Positions 43,787-52,231 of a DNA stretch of 59,794 bases are shown here, piece after piece; position 1 is the first letter of the stretch, and each line of letters opens with the position of its first letter. The position numbers and the translations under genes are program-made. This DNA is from Lentisphaeria bacterium. GTDB lineage: Bacteria > Verrucomicrobiota > Lentisphaeria > Victivallales > Victivallaceae. A model generated the notes under the pieces. That model was not told the DNA's origin, made no database searches, and saw nothing but the letters and a program-made list of their open reading frames with translations. The stretch covers positions 1-59,794 of the forward strand of contig JAFTJQ010000051.1 in NCBI GenBank assembly GCA_017456285.1, written 5' to 3'.

Positions 43787-45400
43787 ATGTTAGCGCCGAA
43801 GTGGTTGGAAAATTCAGTAATTTACGAGATTTATCCGCAATCTTTTTATGATACCAATGGCGACGGAATCGGCGATTTGCAGGGAATTATTGCTAAACTT
43901 GATTACGTTAAATCACTTGGCTGTGATGTCCTCTGGCTTAATCCATGTTTCGAATCTCCTTTTCAAGACGGCGGTTATGACATTAGCGATTTTTACAAAG
44001 TTGCACCACGCTACGGAACTAATGAGGACTTGTGGGAACTTTTTGACAAAGCACATAAAAAAGGGATGAAAGTTGTTTTGGATTTAGTGGCAGGGCATAC
44101 CTCAATTGAACACCCTTTTTTCAAGGAATCCTGCAAAAGCACTCCAAATGAGTACAGTAACTATTATGTTTGGAGCGATGACTGGATTTTGAGAAATCCC
44201 GATCCGCGTTATCGTTACATTAATGGTTATGCTCCTCGTAACGGCAATTACTTGACCAACTTTTTTTATTGCCAGCCTGCTTTGAACTATGGTTTTTCCG
44301 AACCTGAATACCCGTGGGAGAAGCGTCCTGAACACCCTGACTGCTTAAAGGTGCGTGAAATGATGCTCGATGTCATGAAGTTTTATTTGAATCATGGCTG
44401 CGACGGATTCCGAGTTGACATGGCGTCATCGCTGATTAAGGGCAAAAATAATTACCCTGACATCAAAAAACTTTGGGAATATTACCGCAATGAAGTAAAA
44501 AAAATCAATCCTGATGCGGTTTTGATTTCCGAGTGGAGCAATCCGCCGCAAGCAATCGGTGCGGGATTTGATGTCGATTTTATGATTCACATCGGTCGTA
44601 CTGGATATGTCAGAACATTCAGAAATGAGCTTAAGCGAATTCCGGGAACTTATTTAGCAACTGATACGCCGAGTTTTTTTGATAAAAACAGTTCAGGTAA
44701 TTCAAAAAACTTGAATGATGATATTTTAGTAAATTTATCAGAGACAAAGGGCAAGGGGTATATCGCAATTCCGACCGGAAATCACGACATGGGCAGAATC
44801 CGGCAGTATCGTGATTTTGATGATATGAAAAATGTTTTTGCCTATATTTTTACTGTGCCGGGCGTGCCGGTAATCTATTACGGCGATGAGATCGGCATGG
44901 ATTATGTTTATGGTTTGGAGAGCAAGGAGGGCGGCTACTGGCGAACCGGGGCAAGAACTCCGATGCAGTGGTCGAATAGCCGAAACGGCGGTTTTTCAAG
45001 TGGTAATGAAGCAGACCTTTATCTACCGATAGACAAATTGAATTTGGCGGAAAACAATGTTGAAACGCAGGAGAAAGACGAAAATTCTCTGCTTAATTTC
45101 ACCCGCAAACTTATTGAAATTAGGAAAAGCAACAGTGCTTTGGGTAATTTGGGCGAATATCATGAAGTTTTTGCATCAGATAGCGAGTGTCCGCACCTAT
45201 TTTTGCGAAGCAGTGATACTCAAAAGGTGCTTTGCGGGTTTAATCCCTCTCTCCGAAATGTAGTGAAAGAACTGCCGAATAATTTTGAATTAAGAAGCGA
45301 TTTCAAAGAACTTTTGGTAAATAATGCCGAATTGGTTATTACTAAAGACAAAATTACTGTAACAATGAAGCCCAATTCATTTTTCATTATTGAGGTGTAA
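43787..45400 (+). CDS. GH13 alpha-glucosidase (oligo-1,6-glucosidase/trehalose-type)
   Basis: A 537-residue cytosolic GH13 enzyme. VIYEIYPQSFYDTNGDGIGDLQG, GYDISDFYKVAPRYGT and VVLDLVAGHTS (region II with AGH where VNH is usual) are seen. So are GFRVDMASS with nucleophile Asp211, ISEWSNP with acid/base Glu249, and GNHDMGRI with Asp334. The calcium-loop DTNGDGIGD and length fit the oligo-1,6-glucosidase/sucrose-isomerase clade. Ribosome site GGGAGGA. It follows gntR closely and shares its operator-controlled promoter. Confidence 0.88.
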   Translation: MLAPKWLENSVIYEIYPQSFYDTNGDGIGDLQGIIAKLDYVKSLGCDVLWLNPCFESPFQDGGYDISDFYKVAPRYGTNEDLWELFDKAHKKGMKVVLDLVAGHTSIEHPFFKESCKSTPNEYSNYYVWSDDWILRNPDPRYRYINGYAPRNGNYLTNFFYCQPALNYGFSEPEYPWEKRPEHPDCLKVREMMLDVMKFYLNHGCDGFRVDMASSLIKGKNNYPDIKKLWEYYRNEVKKINPDAVLISEWSNPPQAIGAGFDVDFMIHIGRTGYVRTFRNELKRIPGTYLATDTPSFFDKNSSGNSKNLNDDILVNLSETKGKGYIAIPTGNHDMGRIRQYRDFDDMKNVFAYIFTVPGVPVIYYGDEIGMDYVYGLESKEGGYWRTGARTPMQWSNSRNGGFSSGNEADLYLPIDKLNLAENNVETQEKDENSLLNFTRKLIEIRKSNSALGNLGEYHEVFASDSECPHLFLRSSDTQKVLCGFNPSLRNVVKELPNNFELRSDFKELLVNNAELVITKDKITVTMKPNSFFIIEV

Positions 45401-45429
45401 ATAGCGATTTGCGTTTTTCAAAATTGCAG

Positions 45430-45462
45430 TTTTTCAAAAAAAATTGAAAAATTTTTCTTTTT
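45430..45462 (+). terminator. Weak AT-rich terminator after GH13
   Basis: TTTTTCAA (45430-45437) and TTGAAAAA (45444-45451) pair around a short A loop and are followed by TTTTTCTTTTT. The stem is weak. Confidence 0.4.
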
Positions 45463-45466
45463 ACTA

Positions 45467-45520
45467 TTGACATTTAATTTTTCTGTGGTATAATATTATT
45501 GTATTGCTGGTCGACCAGTT
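45467..45520 (+). promoter_or_regulatory. Promoter with perfect FadR-type operator
   Basis: Consensus TTGACA (45467-45472)-16 bp-TATAAT (45489-45494). Then comes the perfect 12-bp palindrome CTGGTCGACCAG (45507-45518) at about +7. Same layout as the gntR promoter; predicted target of the GntR at 43166. It drives the lyase/transporter operon through a leader of about 340 bases. Confidence 0.75.
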
Positions 45521-45526
45521 TGAAAA

Positions 45527-45686
45527 GATGCTTGGGGTTGTTGATAAAGTCTTTTCAATAGAACTGACAACCAACAATTCAATTAAGGTGAATAAGGGTG
45601 ATTATATCCAGTATCGTTTGGCATTGGGTGCTAAAAATTCTCTCCGCACACCGAGAGTAAGTGCGGTTACAGTAAATTTTGAATAA
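45527..45686 (+). pseudogene. Remnant of a secreted glycosidase C-terminus
   Basis: The frame encodes about 52 residues ending GDYIQYRLALGAKN and TPRVSAVTVNFE. This is the characteristic last two strands of the beta-sandwich that closes many secreted glycosidases and sialidase-like proteins. No start signal of its own is visible. It lies between the operator-bearing promoter and the lyase gene, so a gene that once stood here has been mostly deleted, leaving its promoter to the lyase operon. Confidence 0.5.
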
Positions 45687-45841
45687 AAAGAAAAGTAAAA
45701 TCAGATATTGAGTTTAGGTTGATAATTATATACCGAAAGTCCGAAAATTATATAAAAATATTATTGCTTATTTCGATTTTGGGTGTATATTATCAGCAAA
45801 TTAATTTATTTTGCACAATATTAATCGAAAGGAAAAAGAAA

Positions 45842-46741
45842 ATGAGCAAAGTAATTTCAGCATCAATCACTCCGTTGAAAAATGACGGAAGTATTGACAA
45901 ACAAGGGGTTAAAAATGTTTTTGATCGCAACATCAAACACGGCTTGGACGGTGCATTTATCCTCGGAACTATGGGCGAATGGGGCGGCTTGAGCGACAAG
46001 GTCAAAGAAGAGTATGTCGAAACTGCCTGCGAAGCAACCAAAGGAAGCGGCTTCGAACTTTTGGTAGGTGTTAATGCTACTTGCTTGCCTTTGAGTTTGG
46101 AAACTATGAAAAATTACTCAAAATATGAGTTTGACAGTTATGTATTTATGCCGCCGGGAAAAACCTCTTGGTTAGACCCGATCAAAGCAATTTTGACTGT
46201 TTGCGACAAAGCTGACAGACCGGTTTACTATTACCACTGTCCGCCGAATAACGGAGTTAACTTGTCTTTGGCTGACTTTGAAAAAATTATGAGACATCCG
46301 AACTTGAAAGGTATCAAAAACTCTGCTTCAAATATGTGGCTTCGCCGTGAATTGATTTTCATGAAAAAAGAATTGGGTCTCAAAACTTTGATCCTCGAAG
46401 GTCAGGAATGGGCTGTCGATGAAGCAATGATGGCAGGTTATGACGGTATGGTTTGCGGCTGCGGTGCTTTGTGTTCAAAACCGATGGTCGGTATTGCTCG
46501 TGCGATTGAGCGTGTGGATTATGCTGAAGCGGTTCGTTTGCAGAATGTTTTAATTGAAATTTATCACAGCATCTATGGAATCGGACTTGATCACATCTGG
46601 ACAGGTACTAAATATGCTTTGGTCAAACTTGGTTTGATTGATAGTTACTACACCAGTGCGCAGGAAATGGATTCACTTAATGATGCACATAAAAAGCAAA
46701 TCGATGAGTGCTTAATTAAATTCAAAGCAGAATTGGATTAA
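45842..46741 (+). CDS. Dihydrodipicolinate synthase/N-acetylneuraminate lyase family protein
   Basis: A 299-residue class I aldolase of the DapA/NanA superfamily: the GTMGEWGGLS loop (GTTGE type), YYYHCPPNNGVNL with the catalytic Tyr, LKGIKNSASN with the Schiff-base Lys, and GYDGMVCGCGAL. It cleaves or condenses a 2-keto acid with pyruvate. The exact substrate (sialic acid, keto-deoxy sugar acid or other) cannot be read; context argues against lysine synthesis. The ATG at 45842 has AAAGGAAAAAG. It is followed after five bases by a transporter and controlled by the FadR-type operator upstream. Confidence 0.85.
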   Translation: MSKVISASITPLKNDGSIDKQGVKNVFDRNIKHGLDGAFILGTMGEWGGLSDKVKEEYVETACEATKGSGFELLVGVNATCLPLSLETMKNYSKYEFDSYVFMPPGKTSWLDPIKAILTVCDKADRPVYYYHCPPNNGVNLSLADFEKIMRHPNLKGIKNSASNMWLRRELIFMKKELGLKTLILEGQEWAVDEAMMAGYDGMVCGCGALCSKPMVGIARAIERVDYAEAVRLQNVLIEIYHSIYGIGLDHIWTGTKYALVKLGLIDSYYTSAQEMDSLNDAHKKQIDECLIKFKAELD

Positions 46742-46746
46742 TAAAG

Positions 46747-47628
46747 ATGATTACAGGCTTATTAAGTGCATTTGCAAGTGGGGTTTTGACCATATTTTTC
46801 GGTGTTGTTTTTAAGCATGCCGGCGATAAATATGACTTCAAAAATACCATGCTTGTTTATGCTTTATTTAATACTGTAGTATTTTTAGGAATAGCACAAT
46901 TTATGTCGGGGAGCTGGGTGAAGTTTGCCTGGCTTCCTGCAATTTTGAGTTTTGCTTCGGGTGCGGTGAATATTTCCGGACTTATGGCATTGCAGAAAGC
47001 GATGTCGCTTGGAAATTCGGGGGTGGCATGGGCATTTTGTCAAGCAGGGTTGCTCGGACCATTTTTTTTCAGTATCGGCTGTTTCGGAGAGAGACCGGAT
47101 TTTTTGCAATATGTCGGAGCAATAATGATTGTGCTCGGCATGATTTTTTTAAGCGGCGGTGATTCGTCAGCGGCCGATAAGACGGGGAAAAGTAATTTTG
47201 TCTATTTGATTTTTGCTTTTTCTTCATTTCTTTTAGCATGTATCAATGGGTCATTGGGAGTGTCGGTAAGTAAGATTGCTCCTGATTTTTCCATTGCGGT
47301 TCGCAGTTTTTGTATGTACAGCGGTACAGTGGTAATGCTGGCAGTATTTAAGTTAGTCTCTGATAGAGCCAAAATTGTGATAAATAAGCCTGTTTTAATT
47401 GCAGTTGTTCTGCTGGCATTTTTCGGTTTAAGCAGTACCGTAACAACTTTTGTTGCATTGAATGAACTTGCAAAAGTCGATATGGCAAGTATCACAGTGC
47501 CGGTTTTGCAGGGAACTGCAATCGGCGGATTTGCCTTGTACAGTACCTTTGTGCTTAAAGAAAAATGTTCACTCCTCAAATGGTGTGGGATAATTGCGAT
47601 TATTTTGGGCATAGTATTTTTGGTATAA
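46747..47628 (+). CDS. EamA/DMT-superfamily transporter
   Basis: A 293-residue ten-helix membrane protein. Two five-TM repeats are visible. Each ends with a typical EamA helix pattern (YVGAIMIVLGMIFLSGG and LLKWCGIIAIILGIVFLV), and AMSLGNSGVAWAFCQAGLLGP is in the first half. The family moves small metabolites or sugars across the inner membrane. Paired with the lyase, it probably imports the keto-acid sugar or exports a product. A strong terminator follows. Confidence 0.82.
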   Translation: MITGLLSAFASGVLTIFFGVVFKHAGDKYDFKNTMLVYALFNTVVFLGIAQFMSGSWVKFAWLPAILSFASGAVNISGLMALQKAMSLGNSGVAWAFCQAGLLGPFFFSIGCFGERPDFLQYVGAIMIVLGMIFLSGGDSSAADKTGKSNFVYLIFAFSSFLLACINGSLGVSVSKIAPDFSIAVRSFCMYSGTVVMLAVFKLVSDRAKIVINKPVLIAVVLLAFFGLSSTVTTFVALNELAKVDMASITVPVLQGTAIGGFALYSTFVLKEKCSLLKWCGIIAIILGIVFLV

Positions 47629-47633
47629 AAAAA

Positions 47634-47681
47634 CCGCAAGTAAAAAAATAGAAAAATTTTTACTTGCGGATTTGTTTTTTT
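47634..47681 (+). terminator. Intrinsic terminator after the lyase-transporter operon
   Basis: CCGCAAGTAAAAA (47634-47646) pairs with TTTTTACTTGCGG (47657-47669), followed by ATTTGTTTTTTT. It separates this operon from the kinase/glycyl-radical operon. Confidence 0.9.
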
Positions 47682-47709
47682 AAATAATGGTATTATATTA
47701 TGATACCAT
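47672..47709 (+). promoter_or_regulatory. Promoter and operator of the kinase/glycyl-radical operon
   Basis: TTGTTT (47672-47677)-16 bp-TATATT (47694-47699). A near-palindrome with arms ATGGTATTAT and ATGATACCAT (47687-47709, three-base centre, one mismatch) covers the -10 box. A bound repressor would exclude polymerase. The GntR/LacI-type regulator encoded in the same operon is the obvious candidate. Confidence 0.65.
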
Positions 47710-47738
47710 TTAAGAAAAAATAAACGGAGGTTTTGATA

Positions 47739-49016
47739 ATGATTTTATCACTCGGACTTGATATCGGAACTACTAAAAGTGCTTGTGTCGTCAGAGATAC
47801 GGCAGACGATAAATTACTTTTTTGCCGCAGCCTGATTCATAATGCATCGCTCGGCGACGGAGTTCAATCGGTGAAAAAGCATCGGGAAGTTTTACATGAA
47901 CTTATTTCGGCGATTCCCGAAAACTTACGCAAGGACATTGAAACAATCGGAGTAACGGGGCAAATGCACGGAGTGCTTTGCTGGAATGAAGTTGAGACGA
48001 CGGAACTTTTTACATGGCAAAGTCAGGTTGATGAATTAGCGGAGATTCAAAAAATTGATTCTACGCTGCAGAATGGATTCGGGATTACTACTTTAGCTTC
48101 ATTGTCGTTGAAAGGATTTGATTTTTCAAAATATCGATATTCGGGAACTATTCACGATTATGCGGTTTATCTTTTTTGCGGAAAAAGCGTAATTGATTAT
48201 ACCGATGCGGCGAGTTTCGGGGCGTATGATATAGAGAAAAATTGTTTCAAAGAAGATGTTATTAAAAAATTGAACATTCCTGAAAAAATTCTTCCGCATG
48301 TTGTTGCAGTCGGTTCTGTCGTCGGCGAAACTTGCAACTTTCAGAATCTAAAAGACGGAATTAAAGTTATGGCGGCAATCGGCGATAATCAAGCAAGTGT
48401 TTTTGCCTCCTGCTCTAATATGAGAGATGAATTATTTTTGACTATCGGTACCGGGATTCAGCTTTCAGGCGTGGTGGATAAAATTGTTGATGAAGTGGAA
48501 ATACGTCCCTTCGTTGACGGAAAATTTTTGGCGGTTGCTTCTCCCTTGTGCGGAGGAGCGGCATGGGCTTGGCTTGAGAAATTTATCAAAGGAACTATTA
48601 ACTTATTGGGAGTAAAAGAGCTTTCAGATGAAGAAATTTATAAGTTTATGGACGAAGTTGCTTTGAAAGAAATTTCAAGCACCGATCTCCCTCGAATCAT
48701 GCCGAATTTTTTGGGTGAACGGGGGGAGATTAATTTGCGTGGCAGTATTACTAATTTGACATTGGATAATTTTTCAATCGGCAAAATTGCGGCGGCATTG
48801 GCGTTGGGAATCATTAAAAATTTATTCAATATGATGCCTGAAGCAGTATGGCAAAGCAAAAAAAGTTTGATTGCATCAGGGAATGCAATTAGAAAAAGTA
48901 CCGCCTTGCAGCAAGCATGCAGAAAAATAAGCAGGATGAATCCGATTTTGATTGAAAGTTGTGAGGAAGCGGCTCAAGGTGCGGCAAAATTGAGTGAGAG
49001 ATTAGTTGATAGATAG
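47739..49016 (+). CDS. FGGY carbohydrate kinase (sedoheptulokinase-like)
   Basis: A 425-residue FGGY kinase phosphorylating a sugar or polyol with ATP. LGLDIGTTKSACVV is the phosphate-1 loop, GVTGQMHGVLCWN the sugar-binding region, IGDNQASVFASC the second phosphate motif (catalytic Asp), and TIGTGIQLSG the adenosine region. It is shorter than xylulokinase and resembles the SHPK branch. The ATG at 47739 has GGAGG eight bases upstream. First gene of the operon, so the substrate of the glycyl-radical enzyme, or its product, is probably a sugar phosphate. Confidence 0.85.
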   Translation: MILSLGLDIGTTKSACVVRDTADDKLLFCRSLIHNASLGDGVQSVKKHREVLHELISAIPENLRKDIETIGVTGQMHGVLCWNEVETTELFTWQSQVDELAEIQKIDSTLQNGFGITTLASLSLKGFDFSKYRYSGTIHDYAVYLFCGKSVIDYTDAASFGAYDIEKNCFKEDVIKKLNIPEKILPHVVAVGSVVGETCNFQNLKDGIKVMAAIGDNQASVFASCSNMRDELFLTIGTGIQLSGVVDKIVDEVEIRPFVDGKFLAVASPLCGGAAWAWLEKFIKGTINLLGVKELSDEEIYKFMDEVALKEISSTDLPRIMPNFLGERGEINLRGSITNLTLDNFSIGKIAAALALGIIKNLFNMMPEAVWQSKKSLIASGNAIRKSTALQQACRKISRMNPILIESCEEAAQGAAKLSERLVDR

Positions 49017-49025
49017 AGGCTTAAA

Positions 49026-49877
49026 ATGCGGATTTTTTCATCAGGGTGGAGTGATAATAAGGATGGACCGGGGTTGCGGTACATAATTTATTGCAAAGGA
49101 TGTAATTTGAATTGCTGTTATTGCGGAAATCCGGAAAGTATTAATTATGACATTGAAGTATTGCGTTACAAAGAGCGAGACAGCAAAGTCGATTTGGCAA
49201 AATGTTGTCAGCATAATTCGGACTGCAAAAATTGCCGAACTTTTGAGTGTGTCAATGTTTACCGCCATAGACAAATGGAACTTGTCGGCGAGGATTTGCC
49301 GATTGGCACAATCATTGAAAAAATACAAAGTATGCGGCACATGATTGACGGAGTTTCGATTGGCGGAGGCGAGCCGACTTTGCAGATTAACGAAGTGCTG
49401 GAACTTATAAAAGAGTTGAAAAATCTTGGTATCCATACGGCAATAGAAAGTAATGCTTCGACGGCGAATTATCAGAAAGTTTTGGGCGTGGTTGATTACT
49501 TAATCAGCGATCTCAAAGCAGGGACAGACGAAGGGTATAAAAAAATCACCGGGCAAAGTAATGCTGCTGTGAAAACAAATTTGCGGGCGGCAGCAAAACT
49601 GCAAAAAGATTTTTTAATTAGAATTCCGCTTATTACTGATTATAATACATCGGAAATTGAGTTAATGGCAATGAGGGAATTTTTATTGGAGTTAAAGAGT
49701 TTGCATGGCGGAGAATTGTCAGTTCAAACTCTGCGGCTTCATCATGCAGGATTGGTTAAGTATCAGGCACTGGATAGGGATTATCTGCTTCAAAATGCAG
49801 TGCCGCCAAGCGTGGAATTTCAGAAAAATTTTGAAGATTTATTACGCAAAGATGGTTTTGATATTTTGAGTTTTTAG
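49026..49877 (+). CDS. Glycyl-radical enzyme activase 2
   Basis: A 283-residue radical SAM activase. CKGCNLNCCYCGNPES gives Cys26-x3-Cys30-x2-Cys33. A second cysteine set (Cys60, 61, 67, 70, 75) replaces the ferredoxin insert of eliminase activases and should hold an extra Fe-S cluster. SIGGGEPTLQ binds SAM. It lies nine bases after the kinase and 36 before glycyl-radical enzyme 2, its evident partner. It differs clearly from activase 1, so the two systems are not duplicates. Confidence 0.9.
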   Translation: MRIFSSGWSDNKDGPGLRYIIYCKGCNLNCCYCGNPESINYDIEVLRYKERDSKVDLAKCCQHNSDCKNCRTFECVNVYRHRQMELVGEDLPIGTIIEKIQSMRHMIDGVSIGGGEPTLQINEVLELIKELKNLGIHTAIESNASTANYQKVLGVVDYLISDLKAGTDEGYKKITGQSNAAVKTNLRAAAKLQKDFLIRIPLITDYNTSEIELMAMREFLLELKSLHGGELSVQTLRLHHAGLVKYQALDRDYLLQNAVPPSVEFQKNFEDLLRKDGFDILSF

Positions 49878-49912
49878 GAAAAAAATAAATAAAATAATAA
49901 GGAGTTTTTATT

Positions 49913-52231
49913 ATGAATATTTACAGTGAAGGCGTAGAAATTTTGCGAAAAGGCAAAAAAGAGCAAGTGGTTGTTAATAATTGGTTCTATGTACAGGAAC
50001 AGAAAATGGAGATTATTCAGAATTTGACGAAAGATAAAAATTTTATAGTTAATTCTCCATTGGGACAAGCCCGAATATTAAAAGAACTTGCTGAAGTAAT
50101 TAAATTGGAATTGCCTGCCGGATCGGTTTTTGCAGGAACTCAGGATGTGGCTTTTTCTCCATCTTATGCCTTGATTAATCCTGCTTTCAAAGTGGAGAGT
50201 TTCGGCGGTTACTGTGACCCGTGTGCGATTTATGACGATGTGGTAATTGAGGGAGATATAACTGTTGAGCGGGTAGAAAAAGTGCGGAAATTTTATCGTG
50301 ATGATGAGTATGCGTCACAACTTTTTACGCACTATGATAATTATGAAAAAGCGATTTCTGAAGTGGTGTTTTTTATGGAGCCTGTAACCGGGCATACGAT
50401 TCCTGATGTGCGTCCGTTTTTAAGCAACGGTGTTTTGGCAATGCAGGCAAAATGCAGTGATTCTGATTTCGGCAAGGCGATGAAAACAGCACTTGATGCG
50501 GTTTTGATTTTGGGAGAAAGATATTGTAAATTGGCAATTACAGAAGCAGAAAAAGCAACTGATAAAAATGAAAAAATTCGATTAACTCAAATGGCAGAGC
50601 GTTTGGAGAGAGTGCCTGCACAAGGAGCAAAAAATTTAGCGGAAGCAATTCAAATGTTTATTCTGTTATGGGAAGTAATGGTGCTTGAACAAGCTCCTAA
50701 TCCTTATGCATTTTCAGTCGGAAATATGGATAGAATTTTTGCACCGTACATGGCTGGAACAACTTTTGAGGATGCAGTGGCTTATTTCCGTCATCTGCTG
50801 GCATTTTTTATCGTCGGCAGTCGGGGGTGGGCAATTTCTCAAAATATTATGGTCGGAGGTTCTGATGAGCATGGTAATGATTTAAGCAGTGATGCAACTT
50901 ATGCGGTTTTGGAGGCATTTTTTATCAGCAATGATCCGCAGCCGGCCTTGTCTGCTAAAATTCATAAGAATACTCCGGATAAATTTTATCAGGAACTGGG
51001 AAGATTTTTTGCAACGCCGGGTCATTCAACACCGTCACTTTTTAATGATGATTCGATGTTTGAGATGTTGCGTAAGCAAGGGATTGCGGAGAGTGATTTA
51101 GCTTTTTACTCCATTGCGGGGTGTCAGGAGCCTTTGATTATGGGCAAAAGTTCACTCAATACGACTAATACTTGGCTCAATTTGGGAAAAATTTTGGAAT
51201 TGACTTTGAATAATGGATATTCGCTTATAAGCGGTAAAAAACTTGCTCCTGATTTTATGGAACTCGGATATAATTCTCAAGCTGATGTTTGGAATAATTT
51301 AGAGGAAGCATTCTGGAAGATGTTGGATTTTTTCCTTCCGCAAATGGCGGCGGCAGGGAATGGATGTACTGCGATTTTGGGAAATAATAAAATGGTACCG
51401 ATGACTTCAATCATGCATGACGGCTTGAAGTTTGACCGTGACATGAGAGATCCGGAAAATCCCGGTATTACTTACAATGGGAGTGGTTGTTTGATTCATG
51501 GTTTAAGTGTGGTTGCAGACTCTTTTTATGCAGTGCAAAAGGCATTGCCGATTTTCGGTTATGAGAAAATTTCAGCGGCGTTAAAGGCTGATTATCAGGG
51601 TTTTGAAGAGATTCAGGAGTTTTTGCAGAATCAGGATAAGTATGGTAATAATATTGATGAAGTTGATGTAATTGCAGTAAGAGTGGCTGAAAAAACTGCC
51701 AAAAAAGTTGCGGCTTTGAAAAATAATGCAGGCAATAACTATTGTGCAGATTTTTCAACTCCGAGTACCCATTTGCTGTATGGTTATTGGGTAGGGGCAA
51801 CGCCCGACGGCAGAAATTCGCGAAAAATGCTTGGTTACGGAATTGACCCGCGTCCGGAAAGTTGCAGTGCTCCATTGCAGAGCCGCATTATAAGTGCCAG
51901 AAAACTGCCTTTTTATTTGATGAATGGCGGTTATGCTTCACATATCGGGATTCCGTGTCAGGGGAACAGTTTGGGTAATGCAGGCGAGTGGATGCGTGAC
52001 AGAGTGATTAAACCATTATTTGCAATTACCGATAATTCTGAAGTACCTTACTATGTTTACTTTAATTTGGACAGTACCGAATATTTGCGAAAAATTCTTA
52101 CCAATCCCAAACTTTATGTGCCAAGCGGAGTTTATATCATGCGAATTCATGGCACATTTGTAAATTTCCTTGACCTCTCAAGTGCGATTCAGGAGGATAT
52201 TATTCAACGTTTGGAGGCATCGGCAATATGA
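49913..52231 (+). CDS. Glycyl-radical enzyme 2, probable sugar-phosphate eliminase
   Basis: A 772-residue glycyl-radical enzyme. Thiyl Cys404 and Glu406 lie in IAGCQEPLIMG, the Cys-x-Glu of eliminases/dehydratases. The radical site is Gly747 in IMRIHGTFVNFLDL, 26 residues from the C-terminus. The usual RV(S/A)G(Y/F) is here R-I-H-G-T, a marked departure. No CC motif, so it is not PFL. AAGGAG ribosome site. Kinase and isomerase in the same operon point to a phosphorylated hexose or polyol substrate. E. coli PflD and YbiW are, to my knowledge, glycyl-radical enzymes acting on anhydrohexitol phosphates and give a precedent. Identity of substrate unknown. Confidence 0.88.
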   Translation: MNIYSEGVEILRKGKKEQVVVNNWFYVQEQKMEIIQNLTKDKNFIVNSPLGQARILKELAEVIKLELPAGSVFAGTQDVAFSPSYALINPAFKVESFGGYCDPCAIYDDVVIEGDITVERVEKVRKFYRDDEYASQLFTHYDNYEKAISEVVFFMEPVTGHTIPDVRPFLSNGVLAMQAKCSDSDFGKAMKTALDAVLILGERYCKLAITEAEKATDKNEKIRLTQMAERLERVPAQGAKNLAEAIQMFILLWEVMVLEQAPNPYAFSVGNMDRIFAPYMAGTTFEDAVAYFRHLLAFFIVGSRGWAISQNIMVGGSDEHGNDLSSDATYAVLEAFFISNDPQPALSAKIHKNTPDKFYQELGRFFATPGHSTPSLFNDDSMFEMLRKQGIAESDLAFYSIAGCQEPLIMGKSSLNTTNTWLNLGKILELTLNNGYSLISGKKLAPDFMELGYNSQADVWNNLEEAFWKMLDFFLPQMAAAGNGCTAILGNNKMVPMTSIMHDGLKFDRDMRDPENPGITYNGSGCLIHGLSVVADSFYAVQKALPIFGYEKISAALKADYQGFEEIQEFLQNQDKYGNNIDEVDVIAVRVAEKTAKKVAALKNNAGNNYCADFSTPSTHLLYGYWVGATPDGRNSRKMLGYGIDPRPESCSAPLQSRIISARKLPFYLMNGGYASHIGIPCQGNSLGNAGEWMRDRVIKPLFAITDNSEVPYYVYFNLDSTEYLRKILTNPKLYVPSGVYIMRIHGTFVNFLDLSSAIQEDIIQRLEASAI

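Noticed and set aside
45719-45841. Longer start of the DapA/NanA-family lyase
   Set aside because: The extra 41 residues are hydrophobic and not family-like; ATG 45842 follows AAAGGAAAAAG.
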